A stretch of DNA of 64,000 nt from Chryseobacterium sp. SNU WT5 (GCF_007362475.1 NZ_CP041687.1:2418001-2482000), one strand, 5' to 3'; shown: positions 25,311-34,930, counted from the stretch's first letter. The notes: generated from the sequence alone by a model not told the origin. Translations and numbers: made by a program.

Positions 25311-26840
25311 ATGCAAAACGGAATTATCATCCTCGATTTTGGCTCACAATACAATCAATTGATCGGACGTAGAATTCGAGAAATGGGCGTTTATTCAGAA
25401 GTTCTACCATTTAATACCCCGTTAGAGGACATACTAGAGCGTGAACCCTCAGGGATTATTCTTTCTGGTGGACCAAGTTCGGTAAATGCTGAAAATGCGA
25501 ATCTTGTTGATAAAAAACTATTCGAACAAAATATTCCTGTTTTAGGAATCTGTTATGGAATGCAGCTTACAACTCATTTATTGGGTGGTAAAGTTAAAAA
25601 GGGAGTAAAAGGAGAATACGGAAAAGCAAAACTTCAGATTCAGAAATCAAATCAATTACTTTCTGGGATAAGCCGGTTCTCAACAGTTTGGATGAGTCAT
25701 TTTGATGAGGTAGAAACACCCCCCGAAGGTTTTGTTGTTAATGCGATGACTGATGTTATTTCGGGAATTTCAAATGAATCGAAGAAAATTTACTGCGTGC
25801 AGTTTCATCCAGAAGTTTCTCATACCGAAGAAGGTGCCAGAATGATGGAAAACTTTGTATTCAATGTTTGTAAAGCACCAAAAAATTGGAAACTAACTAA
25901 TTATATCGAAACAACTGTTGCAGATATTAAAGAAAGAGTAGGCGATCAGAAAGTGATTTTAGGTCTTTCCGGTGGAGTAGATTCTTCTGTAGCTGCTGTC
26001 TTAATTCACAAAGCAATCGGTGACCAACTACAATGTATATTTGTAGATACAGGATTATTGAGAAAAGACGAAGGTATAAAAGTGATGGAAAATTACGGTA
26101 AGCATTTTAATTTAAAAATTAAAATGATCGATGCTTCGGAAAGATTTCTAACGAAATTGGCTGGAGTTTCTGATCCAGAAGCAAAACGTAAAGCAATTGG
26201 TAATGAATTTGTAATTGTATTTGACGAGGAATCTAAGAAAATTGAAGGTGCGAAGTTCTTAGCACAGGGAACCATTTATCCGGACGTGATCGAAAGTCAA
26301 TCTGTAAAAGGACCTTCTTCTGTGATTAAATCTCACCATAATGTCGGTGGGCTTCCAGAAGAAATGGATTTTGAATTGCTTGAGCCTTTGCGTGAACTCT
26401 TTAAAGATGAGGTTCGTAAAGTAGGAGAGGAGCTTGGTATTCCACATCATTTAGTTCACCGTCATCCGTTCCCAGGTCCAGGATTAGGGATCAGAATTCT
26501 TGGAGCAGTAGATGAAGAGAAAGTCAGAATTCTTCAGGAAGCAGATGATATCTTTATAGAAGAATTATACAAAAATGATTTGTACGACAAGGTTTCGCAA
26601 GCATTTGTAGTTTTACTTCCAGTGAAATCTGTTGGAGTAATGGGTGATGAAAGAACCTATGAATACACTGCAGTTGTTCGTTCGGCTAACACTACTGATT
26701 TCATGACTGCAACTTGGAGCAGACTTCCTTATGAATTCTTAGACACTATTTCTAACAGAATTATTAATGAAGTACGTGGGATTAATCGTGTTGCTTATGA
26801 TATTTCCAGCAAACCACCTGCAACGATTGAGTGGGAATAA
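25311..26840 (+). CDS. guaA: GMP synthase (glutamine-hydrolysing)
   Basis: GuaA converts XMP to GMP with glutamine and ATP. The N-terminal class I amidotransferase domain (about 1-195) has ILDFGSQYNQLIGRRIRE, GICYGMQLTTHLLGG with the nucleophile Cys, and FHPEVSHTEEG with the His-Glu pair. The ATP-pyrophosphatase domain has LGLSGGVDSSVAAVLIHKA (P-loop) near 222-240, and the C-terminal dimerisation part has HRHPFPGPGLGIRILG and the final SKPPATIEWE. At 509 residues it is complete. Confidence 0.97.
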   Translation: MQNGIIILDFGSQYNQLIGRRIREMGVYSEVLPFNTPLEDILEREPSGIILSGGPSSVNAENANLVDKKLFEQNIPVLGICYGMQLTTHLLGGKVKKGVKGEYGKAKLQIQKSNQLLSGISRFSTVWMSHFDEVETPPEGFVVNAMTDVISGISNESKKIYCVQFHPEVSHTEEGARMMENFVFNVCKAPKNWKLTNYIETTVADIKERVGDQKVILGLSGGVDSSVAAVLIHKAIGDQLQCIFVDTGLLRKDEGIKVMENYGKHFNLKIKMIDASERFLTKLAGVSDPEAKRKAIGNEFVIVFDEESKKIEGAKFLAQGTIYPDVIESQSVKGPSSVIKSHHNVGGLPEEMDFELLEPLRELFKDEVRKVGEELGIPHHLVHRHPFPGPGLGIRILGAVDEEKVRILQEADDIFIEELYKNDLYDKVSQAFVVLLPVKSVGVMGDERTYEYTAVVRSANTTDFMTATWSRLPYEFLDTISNRIINEVRGINRVAYDISSKPPATIEWE

Positions 26841-26872
26841 TTTCTCATTTTTTAAATCGAATTAATTATAAA

Positions 26873-26901
26873 TATTCCCCATCTTTCAAAGTTGGGGAAT
26901 A
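26873..26901 (+). terminator. guaA terminator
   Basis: TATTCCCCA pairs with TGGGGAATA and is followed by CTTTTTG. Confidence 0.65.
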
Positions 26902-26930
26902 CTTTTTGCCTTACCCAGTAAAACATTAAA

Positions 26931-28577
26931 ATGTTCGATAAACAGCAAAGGAAACTCAAACGTTCCGCAAAATTAATTTCTATTTTTAGCAAATATGGGT
27001 TCAAGGATATTCTGGCCAGAATGAATCTTGCGAAAAATAATGTACCCTCTATTGATGAAAATGAAATGGTTTCGACCAATTCTGTTTATGAAAGAATTAG
27101 ATTGGCGTTGGAAGAATTGGGACCAACTTTTGTGAAATTGGGTCAAACATTTTCCACCCGCGAAGATCTGCTGCCTCCTGAATTGATAATAGAGTTACAG
27201 AAACTTCAGGATAAAGTAGAAGAAGTTGATTTGAATCTGGAAGAAATTTTAGAACAGGAGTTTAATATTTCACCGTTCGAACATTTTAGGGAAATTCAAA
27301 AAAAACCGATAGCAACTGCGTCTATTGCACAAGTTTATAAAGCGATACTCAACGATGGGTCACAAGTAATTTTGAAAGTTAAAAAACCTAATGTTCAGGA
27401 AAACATTCAAGATGATCTGTTGCTCATTCATGACGTGGTCAAAGTCATTACTAATTATTCCGAACTGGGTTCAAGACTTAATTTGAAAAGTGCAATTTCT
27501 ACCTTTGAAAAATCTTTGCTAGAAGAAATTTCCTTAATTAACGAAAAGAACAATATTCAACAGTTTGCGCTTAACTTCAAAAACAGTAAGGAAACCTACA
27601 TTCCAAAAGTTTACGAGGAGTTTTGTAGTAATAATATCCTGTGTATGGAATTTGTTGATGGAATTAAAATCACTAATAAAGACGCTCTAGTAGAAAATGG
27701 GATTGATCCTGTTAAGATCTCTGAAGTAGGTCTCAGGTTATTTGTGTCCCAAATTTTGGACTACGGCTTTTTTCACGCAGATCCGCACGCTGGAAATATT
27801 TTAGTAAAGAAAGATGGGAAGGTTGTATTTATTGATTTTGGTGCAGTAGGAAAAATTCAGCCGAATGATAAAGAAATTCTGGAGCAGATGATCGTAGCTT
27901 TTGTTTCTAAAAACGCACCTAAGATTGTTAAGAATCTTAAGAAAATGGCTGTAAGTTATGAGATTCCGGATGATAAAGCATTTGAGAATGATGTGGAAGA
28001 GGTGCTGGATTTCGTGCACAGTACTTCACTTCAACAGATCGATGTTCCTAAACTGGTCGGTAAAATGACAAATACTTTAAAAAATAATCAGATTAACATG
28101 CCTGATTATCTATATCTGCTGTTGAAAGGGATCAGTTTAATTGAAGGGGTTGGAAGAAGTATCAACCCCGATTTGGATGTGGTTAAAAGTTTGCAGCCAT
28201 TCACCAAAAAGATCATCTTCAATAAGATTTCACCAAAGAAGCTTATCAAGTCCGGATCTCAGAAGTTGATGGCCTTAACTGAAAATATCGAGGAAATTCC
28301 AAACGAATTACGTTCACTTCTACAAAAATTAGATGAAAATAAATTCACCGTTACCAGTGAAATAAAAAACATTGAAAAAACACACCAGTTAATAAAATCC
28401 AGTATTATCAATCTTATTTTAGGAATGATTTTGTGTGCAAATATTATTGCAACAGCGATTATCTGGAGTATGGAAAGCAGTTATAATGTTTCCTCAATTC
28501 CATATTTAATCTTCTTGAGTGTAGGATTTTCAGTTATTCTAGTGGTGATATTACTTTTGAGATTATTGAAAAGATAG
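26931..28577 (+). CDS. ABC1/UbiB-family atypical kinase-like membrane protein
   Basis: The 548-residue protein belongs to the ABC1/ADCK/UbiB family, ATP-binding proteins that support quinone synthesis. It has the KxGQ motif in FVKLGQTFSTREDLLP near residue 68, the Ala-rich loop in PIATASIAQVYKAIL near 124, FHADPHAGNILV near 280 and the DFG-type FIDFGAVGK near 300. Two hydrophobic helices at the C-terminus (about 487-545) anchor it in the membrane. Bacteroidota use menaquinone, so a lipid or quinone role is likely but the exact step is unknown. Confidence 0.88.
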   Translation: MFDKQQRKLKRSAKLISIFSKYGFKDILARMNLAKNNVPSIDENEMVSTNSVYERIRLALEELGPTFVKLGQTFSTREDLLPPELIIELQKLQDKVEEVDLNLEEILEQEFNISPFEHFREIQKKPIATASIAQVYKAILNDGSQVILKVKKPNVQENIQDDLLLIHDVVKVITNYSELGSRLNLKSAISTFEKSLLEEISLINEKNNIQQFALNFKNSKETYIPKVYEEFCSNNILCMEFVDGIKITNKDALVENGIDPVKISEVGLRLFVSQILDYGFFHADPHAGNILVKKDGKVVFIDFGAVGKIQPNDKEILEQMIVAFVSKNAPKIVKNLKKMAVSYEIPDDKAFENDVEEVLDFVHSTSLQQIDVPKLVGKMTNTLKNNQINMPDYLYLLLKGISLIEGVGRSINPDLDVVKSLQPFTKKIIFNKISPKKLIKSGSQKLMALTENIEEIPNELRSLLQKLDENKFTVTSEIKNIEKTHQLIKSSIINLILGMILCANIIATAIIWSMESSYNVSSIPYLIFLSVGFSVILVVILLLRLLKR

Positions 28578-28687
28578 ATTTGTCACAAACGCTCTTCTTT
28601 TTGTAGGATTTTAGAATGTATTTGGTCTCATTAGATAATAAGGTCTCCAACATTTGGAGGAAGGAGTGTTCACTTTAAATATTCAGC

Positions 28688-29977
28688 TTAATTTTTCTGG
28701 TCAAAAAATCTCAAAACAGTTTTATTAAATAATTCAGGAATTTCTTGTGGAGCGCTATGGGTGCTACCTTTAAAGATGACCAACTTACTATTAGGGATTT
28801 TTTCAGCAATTAATTTCGTGTGGTTCTCCGTCACAATATCATGTTCCCCAGCCATTACTAAAGTAGGGGCTTTAATTTTTCGTAGAGAATCCGGATTAAT
28901 ATGGGGTTCGGTTAATAAAAGCATTTTCAATCTATAATTCATACTGTTTTTTGATAAACCTCTATCATCCATTTCTTTCAACTGTGCGCGGAGAATTTTA
29001 TTAGTGCCAGGAACGACAGAAGTGTCATCATTATATAAAACGGTACCCATGACAGCCATTTTATTTATCTTATCAGCATGGTCTATTCCTAATATTACAG
29101 CGATATTACCACCATCGCTCCAACCTAATATATTCACATTTTTTAAATTCATTTTATCAATGAAAGTGTTCACATCTTCCGCCATCACTTCATAGGTTAT
29201 TTTGGTGTCATCAGATGTTGATTTTCCCTGTCCACGACTATCAAGACCAATTACCATATATTTTTTACTTAACGCATCTAGTTGACGATTAAAAATAGCC
29301 ATTGAGGAGTTATTCCCGTGTAGCATTAAAAGAGGTTCGCCTTTTCCATAAATTTCGTAATAAAGTTTGACCCCATTTACCTCCATATATTTCCCTAGTG
29401 CCTGATTGTTACCTAAGGTTGGTAAGGGCTTTACAGTAGAATTGTCTACAAGCAAAGCTTGCTTACCGGAAAATACCTGATCTTTAGAAAGAGTGAATTT
29501 TGTTTCTTTATCCTTACTGTAAGTCTGCCAATTTTGTAATGAATTAATTTCGAACCCAGGATTTACCAATGGAATTTCTATTTTATTTTTGCCTTCTTTG
29601 ACAAAAAGTTTAAAATCATCTAAATAATAACTGGCATTGCCTCCAAAGGCTGCCATCACCCCTATATATTTAGCGTTTTTATTAATTTTTCCTGAAAGTT
29701 CGTAATTACTCCATTCCCCCTTTTTATAATAATCTTCTGCATCATCATTATAAATTATTTTATTGATTATTTTACCTTTGGTGTCATAAAATGATACTCC
29801 CAATACCCCGTAAGAACCATATGCTAACTCAGTTGTGTAATATATTTTACCTTCGATAGTGAAGTTCTTGCCAGCGTATTTCTCAATGCTTACAGTTTGA
29901 TAAATTCCAGAATCTTGTGCATACGAAGTAAAATAATTTAGAAAAAATAATATGCTAAGAAATTTGATGTATTTCAT
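28688..29977 (-). CDS. secreted alpha/beta hydrolase with N-terminal jelly-roll-like domain
   Basis: Residues 1-20 form a signal peptide ending near SYAQ. Residues about 21-180 are beta-rich and hold NPGFEINSLQNWQTYSKDK and SGKQALLVDNS, as in CBM4/9-like ligand-binding modules. The alpha/beta hydrolase follows: oxyanion HGNNSS near 219, nucleophile elbow GWSDGG with Asp after Ser near 285, an acid in AGEHD near 377, and the catalytic His in GSTHSAP near 408. It may be an esterase or peptidase in the periplasm; the substrate is unknown. It has no T9SS C-terminal domain. Confidence 0.82.
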   Translation of the reverse strand: MKYIKFLSILFFLNYFTSYAQDSGIYQTVSIEKYAGKNFTIEGKIYYTTELAYGSYGVLGVSFYDTKGKIINKIIYNDDAEDYYKKGEWSNYELSGKINKNAKYIGVMAAFGGNASYYLDDFKLFVKEGKNKIEIPLVNPGFEINSLQNWQTYSKDKETKFTLSKDQVFSGKQALLVDNSTVKPLPTLGNNQALGKYMEVNGVKLYYEIYGKGEPLLMLHGNNSSMAIFNRQLDALSKKYMVIGLDSRGQGKSTSDDTKITYEVMAEDVNTFIDKMNLKNVNILGWSDGGNIAVILGIDHADKINKMAVMGTVLYNDDTSVVPGTNKILRAQLKEMDDRGLSKNSMNYRLKMLLLTEPHINPDSLRKIKAPTLVMAGEHDIVTENHTKLIAEKIPNSKLVIFKGSTHSAPQEIPELFNKTVLRFFDQKN

Positions 29978-30384
29978 GATAAAAAGTTTACTATTTCAGT
30001 TGGGTTATTGATAATTAGCTTACAAAATAAGTAAATAATAGGAATAATATTCTATTAAATTTTATAAAATTATAATTAAATCTTGGAAAAGTAAAATATT
30101 GGGAGCTAATCAACCTTTTAATCTGAATGAGTAATAAGGTTGATAACTTTTTGGTAACAGGATGTTTAAATTTTTTATTGGGTGTTTTTTATCAGACTTC
30201 TAGTCGGTGATAAAAGCAACTTTATCATAGCAGTTTACCTTAAGAAGTTGATATTTTTATTTCTGGATGTTGCAAAGAAGGCATGTCCTTCTTCTTATCA
30301 CAGGAAAAAGTTACAAGGAGAGTTAGAAAAGATAAGCTTTCATTTTTCCGAAATGCAAAATATTTCTAATCCTGTCAAAAAAAC
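29978..30384. other. about 400 bp without a convincing gene
   Basis: This AT-rich stretch holds an inverted repeat ATCAACCTT (30109-30117) / AAGGTTGAT (30136-30144), a second TTATCA...TGATAA pair near 30190-30214, and AGAAGG...CCTTCT near 30279-30295. A 75-codon frame at 30182-30409 runs into the helicase start and has no family features, so I do not call it. A structured leader or small RNA is possible but not shown. Confidence 0.4.
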
Positions 30385-30392
30385 TATCTTTG
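30385..30392 (+). promoter_or_regulatory. -7 promoter element of the DEAD-box gene
   Basis: TATCTTTG matches TAnnTTTG and lies exactly 4 nt before the ATG at 30397, so the transcript may begin at the start codon. No -33 TTG is seen. Confidence 0.5.
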
Positions 30393-30396
30393 CAAA

Positions 30397-31749
30397 ATGG
30401 AAAAAATGACTTTTGCCGATTTCGATCTTCCGGAGAAAATTCTTGATGTTCTTGCCGATTCTAATTTATTTGAACCGACACCTATTCAACAAAAAACTTT
30501 AAGCCCCATTCTTTCAGGAAGGGATGTGATGGGAATTGCGCAAACCGGGACTGGAAAAACTTTAGCATACCTACTTCCGGTTCTAAAATCTTGGAAATTT
30601 AATAAAAGCGGTAACCCAACTGTACTTATCCTCGTTCCAACACGTGAGTTGGTGGTACAGGTTGCGGGAATTGTTGAGAATTTAACCCAAAACCTTACGG
30701 CGAGAGTAATTGGGATTTATGGTGGGAAAAATATCAACACTCAGAAATTATTATTTAATGGAGGATGTGATATCCTTGTTGGAACACCTGGGCGTGTAAT
30801 GGATTTGGCGATTGATAATGCAATTTCGTTGAAAGAAGTTCAGAAATTAATCATCGACGAATTTGATGAGATGCTTAACTTAGGTTTCAAAGCACAGCTT
30901 ACCCACATTTTCCAAATGATGAAAGAGAAGAGGCAGAATATTCTGTTCTCTGCAACTATGACCGAAGCAGTTGATGCCTTATTATATGAGTACTTCGCAG
31001 GCCCGGTAGAAATTTCACTTGCAAAATCAGGAACACCACTGGAAAAAATTGAACAGGTTGGATATAAAGTGGAAAACTTTAACACTAAAATTAATCTACT
31101 TGAACATCTGCTAAAAACAGATATTGATTTCTCCAAAGTTTTGATCTTCTGTAATAATAAGAAACACGCTGATATACTTTTTACCAAAATAGATGAATTG
31201 TTCCCTGACGAATTTGATGTTATTCACTCTAACAAATCACAGAATTATCGTTTAAATGCGATGAGAAGCTTTGAAAATCAAGAAGTACGTGGTTTGATCA
31301 CAACTGATATTATGGCGCGTGGTTTAGATATTTCTGATATTACCCACGTAATTAATTTCGAAATTCCTGAAGTACCAGAACAATATATTCACAGGATAGG
31401 TAGAACTGGTAGAGCAGACAAAAATGGTATCGCAGTTTCTTTTGTCACTAATAATGAAGAAAGCCAATTGTTGGATATTGAAGTGCTGATGGATAAAGCA
31501 GTTTTAATCAAAGAATTCCCAACAGAGGTGAAAATAAATCCAGTTAAAATTGCTTCAGAAAAAGATGAAGTGGTTATGAAGAATGCCCACACCGTCAAAT
31601 TAGAAGAAGGTGGAGGAGCATTTCACGAGAAAAAAGATAAAAATAAGAAAGAAAACTGGGGCGGTCCACATGCCAGAAAACTTCCGAAAAAAGTTGGAGC
31701 CAACAGAGCGCACGAAAAAGCAAAATCAAAAGCAAAGAGAAAGAAATAA
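30397..31749 (+). CDS. DEAD-box ATP-dependent RNA helicase
   Basis: The 450-residue protein unwinds RNA in ribosome assembly or mRNA decay. It has the Q motif in LFEPTPIQQ, motif I AQTGTGKT near 49-56, VPTRELV, VGTPGRV, motif II DEFD (154-157, in place of DEAD and common in Bacteroidota), motif III SAT, then RGLDI and HRIGRTGR in the second RecA lobe. The C-terminal tail (about 395-450) is Lys-rich and probably binds RNA. A second Met lies three codons in. Confidence 0.95.
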   Translation: MEKMTFADFDLPEKILDVLADSNLFEPTPIQQKTLSPILSGRDVMGIAQTGTGKTLAYLLPVLKSWKFNKSGNPTVLILVPTRELVVQVAGIVENLTQNLTARVIGIYGGKNINTQKLLFNGGCDILVGTPGRVMDLAIDNAISLKEVQKLIIDEFDEMLNLGFKAQLTHIFQMMKEKRQNILFSATMTEAVDALLYEYFAGPVEISLAKSGTPLEKIEQVGYKVENFNTKINLLEHLLKTDIDFSKVLIFCNNKKHADILFTKIDELFPDEFDVIHSNKSQNYRLNAMRSFENQEVRGLITTDIMARGLDISDITHVINFEIPEVPEQYIHRIGRTGRADKNGIAVSFVTNNEESQLLDIEVLMDKAVLIKEFPTEVKINPVKIASEKDEVVMKNAHTVKLEEGGGAFHEKKDKNKKENWGGPHARKLPKKVGANRAHEKAKSKAKRKK

Positions 31750-31751
31750 GA

Positions 31752-31782
31752 AAAAAATCCGGACTGTAGATCCGGATTTTTT
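31752..31782. terminator. terminator between the helicase and hemerythrin genes
   Basis: AAAATCCGGA pairs with TCCGGATTTT with A- and T-runs on both sides, fit for convergent genes. Confidence 0.8.
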
Positions 31783-31796
31783 ATTTTTTAAGCGTT

Positions 31797-32243
31797 TTAT
31801 TTCCAAAAAATATCAGCGTATTCTGGTTCTTTCAGCTCGGGATGATCTAACTGAAGTAATTCTTCCAGTTGTTCAGTTGTAGCTTGTTTTTCTATTTCCG
31901 GGAAAATCTGCCGTTCTTCTGTCCGTATATGTAGTTCTAATAGGGAGCGAAAAATCTCTATCTGTTCCATTGTTTCAAAACCATCATCAATCATGCTCTT
32001 AAACGCATGATGTTGGGAAATAGCTTCTGTAATTAATGGATGATCATTTCCTAGAATCTTAAAGATAGTACTTTCTTCTTCCGCGAAATGAGGTTTAAGA
32101 TTATGTTGATAAAAAACCTCAATATATTTCCCCATTCGGTCTGCAGAAACCTCTTTCTTCATACCCTCTTTTAATTTCCAGCAGAGGAGCAGACCAAAAT
32201 GATGATCTCTGCTCAATTGTACTAATGCTTCGTGTCTTTTCAT
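31797..32243 (-). CDS. hemerythrin HHE-domain protein
   Basis: The 148-residue all-helical protein shows hemerythrin-type metal ligands: HHFGLLL in helix 1, HNLKPHFAEEES with His and Glu in helix 2, QHHAFKSM in helix 3, and LELHIRTEERQIFP with His-xxx-Glu in helix 4. Such proteins bind a di-iron centre and take part in oxygen, nitric oxide or iron-sulfur stress responses. Its exact job is unknown. It stands alone. Confidence 0.87.
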   Translation of the reverse strand: MKRHEALVQLSRDHHFGLLLCWKLKEGMKKEVSADRMGKYIEVFYQHNLKPHFAEEESTIFKILGNDHPLITEAISQHHAFKSMIDDGFETMEQIEIFRSLLELHIRTEERQIFPEIEKQATTEQLEELLQLDHPELKEPEYADIFWK

Positions 32244-32438
32244 AAGTTCTCGTTTCGCTTTATTTTAAAACTAAATTTACTTAAAATTTATTTAAGATTA
32301 ATAATTTTAATTGACTCTAAAAGTTTTATTACAATGCGAACTGTACTTAATTCTTATCGTCGATTTATTTAGCGGCTTATTTTAAAGTATTTTTATAAAG
32401 TATTACTACAAAGAAAAGAATTATAAAAATAGGAAGAA

Positions 32439-33266
32439 TTACTCTGTTAACTGTGCGGTAAGAAATATTTTGGCCATATCCTGGTTAAGATTTCCGCACC
32501 CATTTGAATTTCCACCATAGGTTAATGAGCTACCGTATTCCGGTCCGTATCCGGTATAAATTAGTGGAAGATTATATCCATACATTTTAATATTATGAGA
32601 AACATTCGGAGAGAGATCAGAAAATTGACCACTAATCTCAAATTTTTTCCATGGACAAGCGGTGATGTCCTCAAATTTGTACTTTCTGACAATCTTTAAT
32701 TGATTGTCTACGAAAATTGCGATAGCAAACTGAAAACTGTTGGGGTAATTAGGATTATTAAGTTGAACCATTCCTTCACCAGAGATGAAAATCGTGTTAT
32801 TTAATTTTTTTGGAGTGATCGGGACATTTACTTTAAGATCAGTCCAGCCTGCAGGTCCTGTACCCATGGTAAAAAGTTGCATATAGTTGGGGAACCCTGT
32901 AATTACTGTAGGTGTAGCAGAGCTAGACGAGTAATTAAATATTGATGAAATATAAGGTTGGGCATCTTCGATTTCAAAATTTTTATTCCATTTTGAATTC
33001 TCCCAAAAATTCATTTTTCTAATTGTAGTGTTGTATAAAACCAAGCCTGGTACCGGTGTTGGAACGGTAACTTTATCCTTGTCATTAAGTAAACCTACTC
33101 TGGGGAATAGAACGCCTGTACGATCGTCAGAAATTTCTAAAATTGCGGAACGATGTGGTTTGGAATTTACATCGCTACTTTTAAGGGTGATCTTAACCTG
33201 TGTTTTGAAAATTGAAAATATCAACAGAAAAATGATGATAAGATAGTTATGATTTAAAATTTTCAT
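32439..33266 (-). CDS. secreted beta-rich protein, paralog 3 of a three-gene operon
   Basis: This 275-residue protein begins with a signal peptide (about 1-21). It is followed by the segment HRSAILEISDDRTGVLFPRV and YNTTIRKMNFWENSKW, which matches the common Bacteroidota surface-protein opening (repeat-unit VGINT..P..A.LEI...KG.L.PR). The C-terminal half looks like a beta-sandwich with FVDNQLKIVRKYKFE, LTYGGNS and the end CGNLNQDMAKIFLTAQLTE. It is about as long as the two genes upstream and shares their order of motifs. It is last in the operon. Function unknown; the cell surface or envelope is likely. Confidence 0.82.
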   Translation of the reverse strand: MKILNHNYLIIIFLLIFSIFKTQVKITLKSSDVNSKPHRSAILEISDDRTGVLFPRVGLLNDKDKVTVPTPVPGLVLYNTTIRKMNFWENSKWNKNFEIEDAQPYISSIFNYSSSSATPTVITGFPNYMQLFTMGTGPAGWTDLKVNVPITPKKLNNTIFISGEGMVQLNNPNYPNSFQFAIAIFVDNQLKIVRKYKFEDITACPWKKFEISGQFSDLSPNVSHNIKMYGYNLPLIYTGYGPEYGSSLTYGGNSNGCGNLNQDMAKIFLTAQLTE

Positions 33267-33269
33267 TTT

Positions 33270-34100
33270 TTAAAAATTGAACGGTTGGTTAACTAAAATT
33301 ACACCCGAGATTTTGGCTTCGTCATTAGTTAAAATATTATTGCAGGTGCTGCTATTATTTCTACCACCAAATGCTATCGTGGTATCCTGACTGGAAGATC
33401 TATTTCTTATTGCAAACTTTACCGTATGATTTCCAACAGCTACATTTTGGGTGTATCCATAAACTTTGAAAGATCTAAATGCGCATCTGTCAGAGAACTT
33501 AAGGTCAAAAGGTTTAATATCAACCAATTTATCATCGATGAAAATTCCAATTACATTTAGGGCACTTCCGCCAGTATTATAATTATTCGCCTGGATCATT
33601 CCGGTAATGGTAAATACAATCTCATTGGAAGCACGATCAATTTTAATTGTTTTAGTTGCGTCTGTCAGCACCGTCCAACATAAATCTGCATAAATTGATT
33701 CCTGCAGTGAATGATTCGTATTATCGTAGTAATTAGCTGGTGCTGAAAGAGAGTAGGTCGTGTTATTTGTGACCGAATATGATTTGGTTAAATTTTTGAG
33801 ATTGCTTTCATTTAAATCACTAAAAAAGAAATCCCAGCTTTTTCCATTCCAAAAATATAATCCTTTGCCGCCGGTCAAATTATCATTTGTATTATAAACC
33901 AATAATGATTCTTTAGGATTAGGAATGGTTGTGACGTCAGTTTTTGATTTAAGGAAAATTTGAGGGAAGGATACTCCTTTATTTGTTGCCTGGATATCAA
34001 TAGATGAAGAAGAATGGGGAGTAGTTGTATTGATTCCGACTTGCGCCTTTGAATAATTTAATAGAATGAAGACCATTAAAAAGTATAAAATTTTCTTCAT
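33270..34100 (-). CDS. secreted beta-rich protein, paralog 2 of a three-gene operon
   Basis: The signal peptide ends near SKAQ, then VGINTTTPHSSSSIDIQATN and KGVSFPQIFLKS follow, with YNTNDNLTGGKGLYFWNGKSW. The C-terminal part has FIDDKLVDIKPFDLKF, SFKVYGYTQNVAVGNHTVKF, AFGGRNNSS and DEAKISGVILVNQ. The frame opens with GTG at 34103 overlapping the previous stop; the ATG at 34100 directly after is the natural start. The spacing of 2 nt before and 3 nt after its neighbours makes co-translation likely. Function unknown. Confidence 0.82.
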   Translation of the reverse strand: MKKILYFLMVFILLNYSKAQVGINTTTPHSSSSIDIQATNKGVSFPQIFLKSKTDVTTIPNPKESLLVYNTNDNLTGGKGLYFWNGKSWDFFFSDLNESNLKNLTKSYSVTNNTTYSLSAPANYYDNTNHSLQESIYADLCWTVLTDATKTIKIDRASNEIVFTITGMIQANNYNTGGSALNVIGIFIDDKLVDIKPFDLKFSDRCAFRSFKVYGYTQNVAVGNHTVKFAIRNRSSSQDTTIAFGGRNNSSTCNNILTNDEAKISGVILVNQPFNF

Positions 34101-34102
34101 CA

Positions 34103-34912
34103 CTATGGGTTCTCTGTTAGTTGTATATTAAGGAATGATCTGGACATGTCGTTACTTAAGTTATTGCAGCTATTTGATTTTCCGCCAAAAGAAAGTACAG
34201 CGTTGCTGGTGTCTAAAAGATTGACACGGTAGGTTTCATAAACTTCAACCGTGTGATTACCGACAGATAAATTATTCTTGGACATAAAAAGATTAAAGTC
34301 AGTATAGAGGCATGGTGTGTAGCCTGTGATAATAAAATTTCGAACGGACGCTAATTTTTTATCAATGAATATTGCAATTGCGAAAGAATGAGAAGTGTTA
34401 TTTTGACCTGAATTAACCTGGACAATGCCATTTACGTTTACCGATACATTATTTGATGAAGCATATACATCAAAAGATTTTGAAAGATTAGGAATCAATT
34501 GCCAGTCATGAGCGTTTGCAGTTTCACCTAAAGCGTAAGCATTTGCTCCATCAGGTGTAGAATCTGATCTGGTTGCATTAGAAACAGCATTTATTGTTTT
34601 AATAACTCCAAGATATTTATATATATTTGTTGAGTTAATTAATGGATTCCATTTGTTATCTTTCCATATATAGAAGCCGGTGCCCGTATTAGTGTTCGTG
34701 TTATATACAAATAGTGAATTTTCTGGATCGGTAACAGGAGCTGATTCGTTAAGATTAGGGATTGAAATATTGGGGAAAAGAACTCCCTTGTTGTTAGATA
34801 CTATTTTTAAAACCTCTGAATCATCGAAAGATTCTACATTATTTCCTATCCCAATTTGAGCGTAGGAGATAACTATTGAGAACAATAGTCCCAATGTTAA
34901 TATAAATTTCAT
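34103..34912 (-). CDS. secreted beta-rich protein, paralog 1 of a three-gene operon
   Basis: The first gene of the operon encodes about 269 residues from the ATG at 34912 (MKFILTLGLL; another ATG lies one codon earlier). The signal peptide ends near SYAQ. Then come IGIGNNVESFDDSEVLKIVS, NKGVLFPNISIPNL and YNTNTNTGTGFYIWKDNKW, and the C-terminal motif set FIDKKLASVRNF, LSFGGKSNSCNNLSND and FLNIQLTEN. It lies directly behind a promoter-like element with a 15-bp palindrome. The three paralogs have diverged, keeping short motifs only. Function unknown. Confidence 0.82.
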   Translation of the reverse strand: MKFILTLGLLFSIVISYAQIGIGNNVESFDDSEVLKIVSNNKGVLFPNISIPNLNESAPVTDPENSLFVYNTNTNTGTGFYIWKDNKWNPLINSTNIYKYLGVIKTINAVSNATRSDSTPDGANAYALGETANAHDWQLIPNLSKSFDVYASSNNVSVNVNGIVQVNSGQNNTSHSFAIAIFIDKKLASVRNFIITGYTPCLYTDFNLFMSKNNLSVGNHTVEVYETYRVNLLDTSNAVLSFGGKSNSCNNLSNDMSRSFLNIQLTENP

Positions 34913-34930
34913 CATCTGTGTTTTGCAGCG

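Noticed and set aside
30182-30409. 75-codon plus-strand frame before the DEAD-box gene
   Set aside because: No recognisable domain, no own promoter, composition like non-coding DNA, and it overlaps the helicase start and its -7 element.
30858-30869. DEFD in place of DEAD in helicase motif II
   Set aside because: I recall this variant as usual in Bacteroidota helicases; all other motifs are normal.
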